From Burkholderiales bacterium (GTDB lineage Bacteria > Pseudomonadota > Gammaproteobacteria > Burkholderiales > Casimicrobiaceae): 34,520 nt of DNA. Positions 7,314-15,630 of the stretch are shown here, piece after piece; the first letter of the stretch is position 1; every line of letters begins with the position of its first letter. A program made the translations under genes and the position numbers. The stretch lies in the NCBI GenBank assembly GCA_014378555.1, contig JACMNN010000023.1, positions 1 to 34,520 of the forward strand, in the 5' to 3' direction. The notes under the pieces are model-generated. The model did no database searches. It worked only from the letters and a program-made list of their open reading frames with translations, and had not been told where the DNA came from.

Positions 7314-8744
7314 TTACTTCGCAGGACACGCAGGTAATTTACCCTTAACCCGCCAGGATTTCACCGTCGCGCCATCATCAGCGCCCACCGTGTCATCGGT
7401 GTGCGCGCAACCGTAGCTTGGCTGCGCAACAACGCTTGCCGTGAGCACGTCATCGCCCGCAGGCTTGACGCCACTTTCGACCCACTTCACCAGGTCAGCA
7501 AAGGCGGTGGCTTGCTCGGCTACCGTGAAATCGCAGTGCCCCGGTGCGCGGATGGCGCGCTGCACAAGATTAGCGCTGTTGCCCTTGTTTGTGACCCGCT
7601 GCAGATAAATTTGCTCCATCATGAACGGCACATACATATCGCCCAAGGTGTGCAGCGTCAACACCGGAATTTTGAACTCGCCGTTGACCTTTGGAATCCA
7701 GCGCACACCGTCGCTTCGCTTTGGGTTGGCGTTGGCGTCCGCGGTTGAGCGAATGATGCCCGCGTTGAATGCATTAACCACAGCATCAGGCGCATCAAAG
7801 CGATAGCGGATGCGGTTAGTGTCCACCACGTTTTTGCCGCTGGCCAAAATGCCTGCCACATCGCCAGTGCGACCTAAGCCATCCCACACTACTTTTTGCA
7901 GTGAGTCGTTGGTGAAACCTGCTTCGAAAATTGGCCGTGGGCCACCGGTCAAATGCATCACCATCGTTTTAAGGCGTGCGCCCTGGGCGGTCGGCGCCGC
8001 AAACGAGGTGGTGCTGTTGAATAACGTGGTGCGAACATCAGCAGCAAGCGTGGGCCAGTCGGTGGCCGGAAATTTTGTGGCAGGTAATCCTGCGAGTTGT
8101 TGTGCGGCTAGTTGAAGTGCTGCGAAATAGTCAAACAATTCGGTGTCACCCAACACGCCACACATCGGCACCGCGCCGTCGTAGCGCACTTTGCTGCGCG
8201 CCGTAGCAAGCGCCTCATCTTCAATCGCGGCCGCGGTAATGTGTCCGCCCATCGAGCGGCCGAAAAGATAGGTGCGCGTCGGTGCGGCAAGTGTGCGTCC
8301 GTTGCTGGCTGCGATTGTGTTGAAGGCGAGCGTGAGTTGGTTGGTGTCTTCGACGCCGGCGCGAACGTCGTAATAATTTTTGCTGTAGCTCGACGCAACC
8401 CAGGCGTAACCGTTGTCGATCAGATAGCGCCGAATTGGCGGGTCTTGCACTGTCAACACGTTACCGGTGCCGGCAAAGCCGTGTGCATACACCGCAAGTT
8501 TGCCGTTCCAGTTGGCCTTTGGAACTTCAATGCGGTACCCCGCCCCGCTCAACACCCCCGCCCAGCGATCGGTCGGCGTGGCCGCATCGGCAATCGCGGC
8601 GAATGTAGTTTCCGGTGTGGCGACAAACGCGTTTCGGGTGTCGTGTTCGCGGGCTTCAGTGCTGGCGGGCGCGATATTGGCGCAGGCGCTGAGCAGTGTT
8701 GCGCTGATCGCTGTGAGCAGCGATGCGTGAGAAAGTTTGATCAA
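7314..8744 (-). CDS. Alpha/beta-hydrolase lipoprotein (probable esterase)
   Basis: Starting at TTG 8744, the 476-residue product opens with an ideal lipoprotein signal (IKLSHASLLTAISATLLSAC, lipobox Cys21), and a GGGGCG ribosome binding site lies six bases upstream. A GTG at 8795 would add 17 residues (MHSAPLPLQQDNFWGVT) that spoil the signal, so I prefer the TTG. The hydrolase core shows AVYAHGF, the nucleophile elbow GRSMGG (Ser164), the acid HTLGDMYVPF (Asp369) and the base APGHCDF (His403), a complete triad. This resembles tannase-size secreted esterases. The C-terminal 60 residues (YGCAHTDDTVGADDGATV) are unassigned. A 7+7 inverted repeat lies upstream at 8781-8797 and may regulate the gene. 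Substrate unknown. Confidence 0.85.
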   Translation of the reverse strand: MIKLSHASLLTAISATLLSACANIAPASTEAREHDTRNAFVATPETTFAAIADAATPTDRWAGVLSGAGYRIEVPKANWNGKLAVYAHGFAGTGNVLTVQDPPIRRYLIDNGYAWVASSYSKNYYDVRAGVEDTNQLTLAFNTIAASNGRTLAAPTRTYLFGRSMGGHITAAAIEDEALATARSKVRYDGAVPMCGVLGDTELFDYFAALQLAAQQLAGLPATKFPATDWPTLAADVRTTLFNSTTSFAAPTAQGARLKTMVMHLTGGPRPIFEAGFTNDSLQKVVWDGLGRTGDVAGILASGKNVVDTNRIRYRFDAPDAVVNAFNAGIIRSTADANANPKRSDGVRWIPKVNGEFKIPVLTLHTLGDMYVPFMMEQIYLQRVTNKGNSANLVQRAIRAPGHCDFTVAEQATAFADLVKWVESGVKPAGDDVLTASVVAQPSYGCAHTDDTVGADDGATVKSWRVKGKLPACPAK

Positions 8745-8780
8745 AGTGACGCCCCAAAAATTGTCTTGTTGTAATGGCAG

Positions 8781-8797
8781 AGGTGCAGAGTGCACCT
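8781..8797. promoter_or_regulatory. Inverted repeat upstream of the hydrolase lipoprotein
   Basis: AGGTGCA-GAG-TGCACCT is a perfect inverted repeat with 7-base arms and a 3-base spacer. It ends 37 bases before the preferred TTG start at 8744. Its size and symmetry fit a dimeric repressor operator; a short RNA hairpin is the alternative. No regulator gene adjoins it. Confidence 0.45.
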
Positions 8798-8866
8798 GAT
8801 AACTAAACCTGAATACGCTACCGCCGGCGGCAATGAACGTTGCGCGCAGCGCAACCGGTGGCCCGC

Positions 8867-9640
8867 TTACTTGTCGCGTACATCAGCGACTGGGTTGGTC
8901 CCGAAGTCAGCGCGGGCGAGATAGGTGAGGATGCGCTTGGCCGCATCGTCGGGGGAGGTCAGTTGCCCGCTGTTTTTGTAGTCGATAAAGACTTTCTGAT
9001 CGGGAAACGCCTTGGCGTCGGCATTGCGCAACTGAGCTTGCATGTCGGTATCGATCACGCCGGGAGCAAGCGAGCAGATTTTCGCGCCGTTGGGCTTCGC
9101 GGCCTCCTCGATTGCGACCACGCGCGAATAGTGATCCATGCCTGCCTTGGCCGCGCTGTAGCTGGCTTGTGAGGCCATCGCACGGCGACCGTTGCCGGAC
9201 GAAATATTAAGCACTTTGCGAGCGCCGCTCCAATGTGACGTCGCATTGAGAAACGCCGCGGTGAGCTGCATCGGCGCTTCAAGGCCAACCCGCAAAACCG
9301 TTGCAATTTCGGCTGCACTCACGTCGCGAAGCGGTGCGATGCTTGGCACGATTGCGGCGTTGTTGATCAGCGTGGCGCTGGCAAATTCGTCACCTAGAAA
9401 CAAGGCAAGCCATCGTTTCAGTTGTGCGCTTGCGGCCGCGCCGTCGGCTAGATCGAACGCCCATTGGGCAAGCGTTGCGTCGTCAATCGTATCAACCAGT
9501 TCGGTCAACGTCGGTTGCGTATGTCGCGAAATGCAGAGCAAGGTGCAGCCAGGCTGCAGTAACTGCTGCGCCATCGCCAAACCCATGCCGCGAGATGCGC
9601 CGGTGAGAATCGTGAGGTGCTGTTTTGGGGTGGAATTCAT
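8867..9640 (-). CDS. Short-chain dehydrogenase/reductase (SDR), classical type
   Basis: This 257-residue protein has the classical SDR pattern: the TGASRGMG dinucleotide-binding loop at 13-20, NNAA at 93-96, catalytic Ser148 in NISSG, and Tyr161/Lys165 in YSAAK. Asp63 in AFDLAD precedes the NNAA strand as usual. The arrangement resembles sepiapterin/benzil reductase-like SDRs (YueD type), which reduce carbonyls with NADPH. It lies 122 bases upstream of the hydrolase lipoprotein on the same strand and is divergent from the zinc alcohol dehydrogenase at 9758. Substrate unknown. Confidence 0.92.
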   Translation of the reverse strand: MNSTPKQHLTILTGASRGMGLAMAQQLLQPGCTLLCISRHTQPTLTELVDTIDDATLAQWAFDLADGAAASAQLKRWLALFLGDEFASATLINNAAIVPSIAPLRDVSAAEIATVLRVGLEAPMQLTAAFLNATSHWSGARKVLNISSGNGRRAMASQASYSAAKAGMDHYSRVVAIEEAAKPNGAKICSLAPGVIDTDMQAQLRNADAKAFPDQKVFIDYKNSGQLTSPDDAAKRILTYLARADFGTNPVADVRDK

Positions 9641-9757
9641 AACGCAATCTTAACGCGCTTACCCGCTAAATAATGAGACACTAGAAAAACAGTGCTCACA
9701 GCAATTCAGCACACAAAAATAGCGAATAATTCGAGCTAAATAAAAAAGGAGTGCGAC

Positions 9758-10828
9758 ATGAAATACCAGAGCGTTAACCGTTGGGCATTCAACTTATGGG
9801 GTGGCGCACTCGACGTGCGCGAGGATGCGCTGGCGCCGGTCACGGGTCACGAGGTGACCGTACGGGTATCGCATTGCGGCATGTGCCACTCTGACCTGCA
9901 CATCCGCGCTGGCGGCTTTGACATGGGCGGGGGAAAGTTGTCGTCGCTCGAGCGGTCGGGTGTGAAATTGCCAGTCACCATGGGGCATGAAATTGTCGGC
10001 GAAGTGGTTGACGTCGGTCCGGATGTGACCGGCATTGTGCTGGGCGCACGGGTGGTGGTCTACCCGTGGCTGGGCTGCGGCGAATGCGCCGTGTGCGTCA
10101 CGGGCAATGAGCACTTGTGCATGAAGGCGGCGCGCAATCTGGGCATTCAATTGCCAGGCGGCTATGCCGACGCGGTGCGCGTGCCGCATGAGCGCTACTT
10201 GGTGCCGATTGGCACGTTACAAGCGGCGCGCGCCGCCACCTTCGCCTGTGCCGGCATCACCGCACTCAGTGCAATACGCAAACTGCCTGAGACCACGGCT
10301 GACGATTGGGTCGCTGTTGTCGGTTGCGGCGGCGTTGGCATGACCGGCGTGGCCTTGTTGTCGGCCATGACGCAGGCAAAGATCGTGGCCATTGATCCGG
10401 ATGCGGCGAAGCGTGACGCGGCGTTGGCGAACGGTGCGACGCTAGCCTTTGACCCCGGCGTGCCGGACGCGCTTAAAACCATCAGCAAAGCCTGCAATGG
10501 CAACATCGCGGCCGCCATTGATTTTGTCGGATCGGAGACCAGTTCATCACTCGCCGTTAACCTGGTGCGTCGCACCGGCCATGTGGTGATCGTCGGCCTT
10601 TTCGGTGGCGAATTCAAAATGCCGCTGCCAATGTTTGCATTGAAATCGATCACCATTACCGGCTCCTATGTCGGTGGATTAAATGATTTGCGTGAATTGG
10701 TTGCCCTCGCGCAGCGCGAAACGCTGCCCGAGATTCCACTCGATGTTCGGCCGCTGAGCACGGTGAATCAAGCGCTGGACGATTTGACCCACGGGCGCGT
10801 GGTCGGACGCGTTGTTTTGCAACCATAG
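9758..10828 (+). CDS. Zinc-dependent medium-chain alcohol dehydrogenase
   Basis: This 356-residue MDR enzyme carries the catalytic zinc ligands Cys43 (GMCHSD) and His77 (GHE), the structural zinc cysteines at 107, 110, 113 and 121 (GCGECAVC... LCMKA), and the Rossmann loop GCGGVG at 189-194. It should oxidise alcohols or reduce aldehydes with NAD(P). Asp213 in AIDPDAAK after the second strand suggests NAD preference. A strong ribosome binding site (AAGGAG, about eight bases before ATG) sits in an AT-rich 117-base spacer shared with the divergent SDR gene, which probably holds both promoters. The 18-residue insert after CHSD (GGFDMGGGKLSSLERSG) places it in the AdhP-like subgroup without fixing the substrate. 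Confidence 0.95.
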   Translation: MKYQSVNRWAFNLWGGALDVREDALAPVTGHEVTVRVSHCGMCHSDLHIRAGGFDMGGGKLSSLERSGVKLPVTMGHEIVGEVVDVGPDVTGIVLGARVVVYPWLGCGECAVCVTGNEHLCMKAARNLGIQLPGGYADAVRVPHERYLVPIGTLQAARAATFACAGITALSAIRKLPETTADDWVAVVGCGGVGMTGVALLSAMTQAKIVAIDPDAAKRDAALANGATLAFDPGVPDALKTISKACNGNIAAAIDFVGSETSSSLAVNLVRRTGHVVIVGLFGGEFKMPLPMFALKSITITGSYVGGLNDLRELVALAQRETLPEIPLDVRPLSTVNQALDDLTHGRVVGRVVLQP

Positions 10829-10870
10829 TCAGTTACAAAATAAAAGCGTAAGCTTGCCGCGTGGTGGAAC

Positions 10871-10887
10871 GCCGACGGTTCGTCGGC
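10871..10887. repeat. Hairpin between adh and the YYGSP protein gene
   Basis: GCCGACG-GTT-CGTCGGC forms a seven-pair GC-rich hairpin 43 bases after the alcohol dehydrogenase stop and 34 bases before the next ATG. There is no T run after it. It could act as a weak terminator or as a leader element of the next gene. Confidence 0.45.
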
Positions 10888-10920
10888 TGTCACACCAGAT
10901 GTTGATTCAGGAGTTTTTGT

Positions 10921-11508
10921 ATGAACAGACTATTAGTTGCGACGTTGTTGGTGGGTGCTTGCGCATCTGCATTTGCGGCTGACGAAATGGCGCGTGTGAT
11001 TTCTGCCACGCCGGTGACCCAACAAGTTGCCGTGCCGCGCGAGGCGTGTGCAGCCTACGCCGCGCCGGGTGCGCCGCCGCAGTGCAGCACGCAAACTATC
11101 TACGAAAGTCGCACGGTGGCGTACACCGTAATTTATGAGTACGCGGGTCGACAATATTCTGTTCAGATGCCGCAGAACCCTGGTGCAAACCTTCGTTTGC
11201 AGGTCGGGGACGCGCCTGCTCCGATGGCAGCAGGTAGCTCTGTGAGCCCTTCGAACCAAGTGGTTGAAGACGCCGCGATGGCGGGACCCGCCGTAAACGT
11301 AGCGCGACCCTATCCGTCGCCAGTGCAGGTGACCTACGTTAACCCCGGCGTGTCCTACTACGGCTCGCCGTTCTACGGTTCTCCCTATTATGGTTCGCCC
11401 TATTACGGATCGTATTTAGGTCCTGTTGTAAGTTTGGGCTTTATCGGCGGCTATTACGGTGGTGGGCGCTATTACGGCGGCCGCGGCGGATACGGTCATC
11501 GCCGCTAA
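10921..11508 (+). CDS. Secreted protein with YYGSP repeats and Gly/Tyr-rich tail
   Basis: This 195-residue protein has a signal peptide (MNRLLVATLLVGACASAFA) and a conserved-looking N-terminal domain (ARVISATPVTQQVAVPREAC, then VAYTVIYEYAGRQYSVQMPQNPG) that I associate with betaproteobacterial glycine-zipper surface proteins. The usual glycine zipper is absent. Instead there is a linker, then YYGSP/FYGSP units at 146-164 and a tail rich in GGYYGGG and YGGRGGYGHRR. A GGAG ribosome binding site precedes the ATG. Likely a periplasmic or outer-membrane-associated structural protein; function unknown. Confidence 0.8.
   Translation: MNRLLVATLLVGACASAFAADEMARVISATPVTQQVAVPREACAAYAAPGAPPQCSTQTIYESRTVAYTVIYEYAGRQYSVQMPQNPGANLRLQVGDAPAPMAAGSSVSPSNQVVEDAAMAGPAVNVARPYPSPVQVTYVNPGVSYYGSPFYGSPYYGSPYYGSYLGPVVSLGFIGGYYGGGRYYGGRGGYGHRR
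11356..11412 (+). repeat. 15-base tandem repeat encoding YYGSP units
   Basis: Three full 15-base units plus one 12-base partial unit encode YYGSP, FYGSP, YYGSP and YYGS. Third-position differences among units (for example ggc tcg, ggt tct, ggt tcg) show the repeats are not brand new, but the array could still change length by slippage. Confidence 0.85.
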
Positions 11509-11524
11509 GCGGTTAACGCTGCCG

Positions 11525-12121
11525 CTATTTCGGAGCTACCGCGCTTTGCATCAGCAACGCTAGCTGAGTACGCGGCACTATGCGGATGCTGTTTTTGGAC
11601 GCGAAGTGCTGTGCCGTTTCGCTTAACGGATTGAGCGCGAGGTAGATTCCTTGCGTCGCGTCCAACGCCTCCATCGCTGCACTCAGTTCGCGCACGGGGT
11701 CGATTCCGTGCGTCGCCGCCTTCCAGCGTTTGCTGTTAACCAGCGCGGTGCGGCCTGCTTTGGTAATCGATAAATCGGCGCCATTGGCCGTGACCTTGGT
11801 GACCGTATAGCCATCCTTGGCATAGGCTGTTTCCAGTGCGCTGGCGAAATCGCGCGCTGACAGGGACGACAGTTTTTGCAATATCGCATCAATCCGCGCC
11901 GGATTGGGTGTGCCGCGCTGTTTCCACATCGCGATGCCACCGATCACTGCAAACGGTAAACCGGACAATGCGCCTACAACCGCGAAACGGTCGGGAAACA
12001 GCTTGAAGCAAGCCGCGCCCACCGCCACCGCCAAAGCAAAGCTAATCCACCAGGGCGAGCGCAGCAACACCGCAAACAGAGATTTGTCGGACATCTTGAA
12101 TGACGGGAGCTGCACAGGCAT
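11525..12121 (-). CDS. Membrane-anchored Mrr-like (restriction endonuclease fold) protein
   Basis: Taken from ATG 12121, the 198-residue product has two membrane segments (about 24-40 and 46-65) and a C-terminal Mrr_cat-type domain from about 75. The domain shows ARDFASALETAYAKDGYTVTKV, then GADLSITKAGRTALVNSKRWKAATHGIDPVREL. Asp116 and Lys131 match the D...(E/Q)xK nuclease core, but the middle residue is Asn129 where Glu or Gln is usual. Related proteins are called restriction endonucleases, yet this membrane-tethered form has no known DNA-defence role. A GTG at 12196 would extend the N-terminus without a ribosome binding site. No methyltransferase gene is nearby. Confidence 0.75.
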   Translation of the reverse strand: MPVQLPSFKMSDKSLFAVLLRSPWWISFALAVAVGAACFKLFPDRFAVVGALSGLPFAVIGGIAMWKQRGTPNPARIDAILQKLSSLSARDFASALETAYAKDGYTVTKVTANGADLSITKAGRTALVNSKRWKAATHGIDPVRELSAAMEALDATQGIYLALNPLSETAQHFASKNSIRIVPRTQLALLMQSAVAPK

Positions 12122-12407
12122 TTCATTTCGCGGGTTTGGATGGATGCTTTTGTAGCACGATGGGCTGCCTCCACTCGTTCCAGTTCGGTCGTTCACAATG
12201 TGGTCTACATGACGGTAGCGACCTTTTCAGTAGTGAAATTACTGATTGCTAATCACTTGGAAGCGATTAACTTTTGTTGGAAATCGTTCTGGGGACGGGC
12301 GGGAACTGAGATATCGGATGAAGTCGACTATGGCGGATTAGTCGCTATAAGTCGCGCTAAATGGCCGTTTCAGTCCAAAGCTATCGCAATATTTACCCGC
12401 CAAACCC

Positions 12408-12435
12408 TTGAAAGCCTCCGGCCCAGACCTATAAT
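12408..12435 (+). promoter_or_regulatory. groESL promoter, sigma70 with sigma32-like -35
   Basis: TTGAAA (12408-12413), 16 bases, then TATAAT (12430-12435) is a near-consensus sigma70 promoter. The -35 region reads CCCTTGAAA, which also fits the heat-shock sigma32 -35 element (CTTGAAA), but the -10 region is not the sigma32 CCCCAT type. The last T of the -10 box is the first base of the CIRCE element. It is followed by a leader of about 165 bases. Confidence 0.8.
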
Positions 12436-12461
12436 TAGCACTCATCAGGGGCGAGTGCTAA
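12435..12461. promoter_or_regulatory. CIRCE operator (HrcA binding site)
   Basis: TTAGCACTC-N9-GAGTGCTAA is a perfect match to the CIRCE consensus, with both 9-base arms intact. It overlaps the end of the -10 box, so HrcA bound here would block transcription of groESL. The hrcA gene itself is at 32140-33165 in this window. Confidence 0.97.
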
Positions 12462-12607
12462 CAATCGAAAATCGGTGTTTAGCGTTCGCTACGGCCCGTC
12501 GATCTCTGCCCACCAGCCGAGACGCGTGGTCGGCCCGGCGCGGTTGCGAGTAGCGACCCCCGGCACCTCCAAGGTTTAACCCAGAAAAAGTTCAAGGAGA
12601 ACTGTTC

Positions 12608-12904
12608 ATGTCAATGAAACTTCGCCCCCTGCACGATCGCGTGATCGTTAAGCGTCTCGAGGAAGAGCGTAAGACCGCCTCCGGCATCGTAATCCCGGAC
12701 ACCGCCACCGAGAAGCCTGATCAAGGTGAAGTGCTCGCCGTCGGTCCAGGCAAACGTGACGACAGCGGCAAATTGAACCCGCCCGACCTGAAAGTCGGCG
12801 ACCGCGTCCTGTTCGGCAAGTACGCTGGCCAAACCGTCAAGGTTGACGGCGACGAGCTGATGGTAATGCGAGAAGACGACATCATGGCTGTTGTGCAGAA
12901 GTAA
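12608..12904 (+). CDS. groES: GroES co-chaperonin (10 kDa)
   Basis: This 98-residue protein has every GroES hallmark: [46 protein letters not shown], where the mobile loop (about residues 18-35) carries the GIVI motif that contacts GroEL, and the C-terminal [18 protein letters not shown]. It caps GroEL and closes the folding chamber in the cytosol. ATG 12608 lies eight bases after an excellent AAGGAGA; a second ATG at 12614 would give the canonical MKLRPLHD start, but spacing favours the first. Expression is controlled by the promoter and CIRCE at 12408-12461. A long palindromic repeat separates it from groEL. Confidence 0.98.
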   Translation: MSMKLRPLHDRVIVKRLEEERKTASGIVIPDTATEKPDQGEVLAVGPGKRDDSGKLNPPDLKVGDRVLFGKYAGQTVKVDGDELMVMREDDIMAVVQK

Positions 12905-12908
12905 ATCT

Positions 12909-12985
12909 CGGGCGCACTGCGGCGTTGCTTCCGCCCTCGTGTACATGCGTACACGTCGGCCGAAAGCGCCTTGCATTGCATCCCG
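12909..12985. repeat. Long imperfect palindrome (REP-like) in the groES-groEL spacer
   Basis: The 77-base element begins CGGG and ends CCCG. Its centre is a perfect hairpin, CGTGTAC (12938-12944), loop ATGC, GTACACG (12949-12955). The outer arms pair imperfectly: GCACTGCGGCGTTGCTTCCG on the left against GCGCCTTGCATTGCATCCCG on the right. It fills most of the 132-base spacer. It resembles dispersed intergenic palindromes of betaproteobacteria and would form a stable stem in the groESL mRNA. No T tract follows, so it is not an intrinsic terminator. Confidence 0.7.
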
Positions 12986-13030
12986 ATATTTACTTCCCAA
13001 CCATCTCACTTTTAAAGAATTTCGGAGTAA

Positions 13031-14692
<1,662 letters not shown>

Positions 14693-14723
14693 GAACGCGA
14701 ACATAACGAGCCGGGGTGGCCAA

Positions 14724-14756
14724 ATGCGCCGCGTTGCGGTCGACCGCGCCTTGCAT
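14724..14756. repeat. Shorter palindromic element related to the groES-groEL spacer repeat
   Basis: The element runs from ATGC to GCAT around the perfect 12-base palindrome GCGGTCGACCGC (14736-14747). Its arms GCGTTGC and GCGCCTTGCAT also occur, in the same order and orientation, in the 12909-12985 palindrome, but the central GTAC hairpin is replaced. It lies between groEL and the groEL terminator. Confidence 0.5.
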
Positions 14757-14800
14757 CCATCTCGTTCTGTTCGGTTCTGGTTTGTTCCAGCGACCTGTTG

Positions 14801-14836
14801 CAACAACAAAGGCACCTTCGGGTGCCTTTGTTGTTG
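14801..14836. terminator. Rho-independent terminator after groEL
   Basis: A perfect 16-pair stem (arms 14801-14816 and 14821-14836, inner arm AAAGGCACC) is closed by the stable TTCG tetraloop. The descending arm is T-rich (TTTGTTGTT), though no separate T run follows. It lies 108 bases after the groEL stop and separates groESL from the toxin-antitoxin operon. Confidence 0.88.
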
Positions 14837-14929
14837 GTGCGATCGCCAAAGCGAACGGGCAAACTCTGGAGAGCGCAAACTTGGAGTGGGTATTGTCTTG
14901 GCATCAACTTTCCACACTAAACTACGGCT

Positions 14930-15409
14930 GTGAAAACAATCGTCTACATCGAAACGTCGGTAATCAGCTATCTGACGTCGCGCCCCACCGCTGATCCGAT
15001 CAAGAGTGCTTGGCAAGCGGTCACTGCTCAGTGGTGGAATACGAAACTCACTCAGGTTACGGCGTGTGTGTCGCCCTACGTGATTGAAGAGATCAGCGCG
15101 GGCGACCCGCAGGCGGCGCAGCAACGCATCAAAATGATTCGCCCGTCGACGGTGCTGGACACCAATGATCAGATTGAAGCACGTGCAGACTTTTTGCTGT
15201 TGGGTGGTGGGTTGCCGCCAAAAGCGCGCTTCGACGCGCTACACATCGCCTGCGCCGCGTTTCACAACGTGAACGTTGTTATGACTTGGAATTTCAAACA
15301 TATAGCCAACCCCGTGCAATTACCGGTGATGCGCGGGCTTTGCGCCGCGCGAGGCTTCCGGCTACCCGAATTAGTTTCACCCCTTGAGATGATGGAGAGC
15401 CAGCAATGA
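14930..15409 (+). CDS. PIN-domain ribonuclease toxin (VapC-like, atypical acidic set)
   Basis: This 159-residue PIN protein starts at GTG 14930. Its active-site blocks are YIETSVISYL (Glu8 where VapC usually has Asp), VIEEISAGDP (Glu53/Glu54), FDALHIACAA (Asp102) and TWNFKHIANP (Asn121 where many PIN domains have Asp). This is a recognisable PIN subfamily found next to small partners like the one here. PIN toxins cut tRNA, rRNA or mRNA. The stop codon overlaps the next gene's start as ATGA, so toxin and partner are translationally coupled, toxin first. No clear operator is visible upstream. Confidence 0.85.
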   Translation: MKTIVYIETSVISYLTSRPTADPIKSAWQAVTAQWWNTKLTQVTACVSPYVIEEISAGDPQAAQQRIKMIRPSTVLDTNDQIEARADFLLLGGGLPPKARFDALHIACAAFHNVNVVMTWNFKHIANPVQLPVMRGLCAARGFRLPELVSPLEMMESQQ

Positions 15410-15630
15410 CCGCAAATCCGCAAACTTCCTCAGTTGACTGGCGTGATCCTATCGTCGAAGAATTGCATGAACTTCGAGCGCAATTGCTTGAAAGGTATCA
15501 GGGCGATTTGCACGCCTATTCGGAGGCAGCGAGGGCTCGGGCACTGGCACTTGGCTTTCGATTGACTACGATCGCAGCGCCAGAAGCTCGAGACCCCGCT
15601 ATTGCGAAGACTACCTCGCCGATCACATGA
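15406..15630 (+). CDS. Small antitoxin-like partner of the PIN toxin
   Basis: This 74-residue protein contains the partner-family signature DPIVEELHELRAQLLERYQGDLHAYSEAARARALALGF (residues about 13-52), common downstream of the PIN subfamily with the ETSV motif. The rest of the C-terminus looks disordered. It has no obvious DNA-binding domain. The start overlaps the toxin stop (ATGA, 15406-15409), and its own stop overlaps the next start (ATGA, 15627-15630), so the three genes appear to be one translational unit. Antitoxin function is inferred from family context. Confidence 0.8.
   Translation: MTANPQTSSVDWRDPIVEELHELRAQLLERYQGDLHAYSEAARARALALGFRLTTIAAPEARDPAIAKTTSPIT

Larger units (their letters stand above)
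12122..12607. other. 486-base intergenic region between the Mrr-like gene and groES
   Basis: Besides the promoter and CIRCE, the left part (12122-12407) is AT-rich and holds a small inverted repeat, TGATT-GCT-AATCA, at 12243-12255. I see no credible gene in it. The right part (12462-12593) is an untranslated groES leader ending in an AAGGAGA ribosome binding site at 12594-12600. Confidence 0.7.

Noticed and set aside
8112..8774. 220-residue plus-strand open frame
   Set aside because: It is antisense to the hydrolase lipoprotein, which has a complete catalytic triad and signal.
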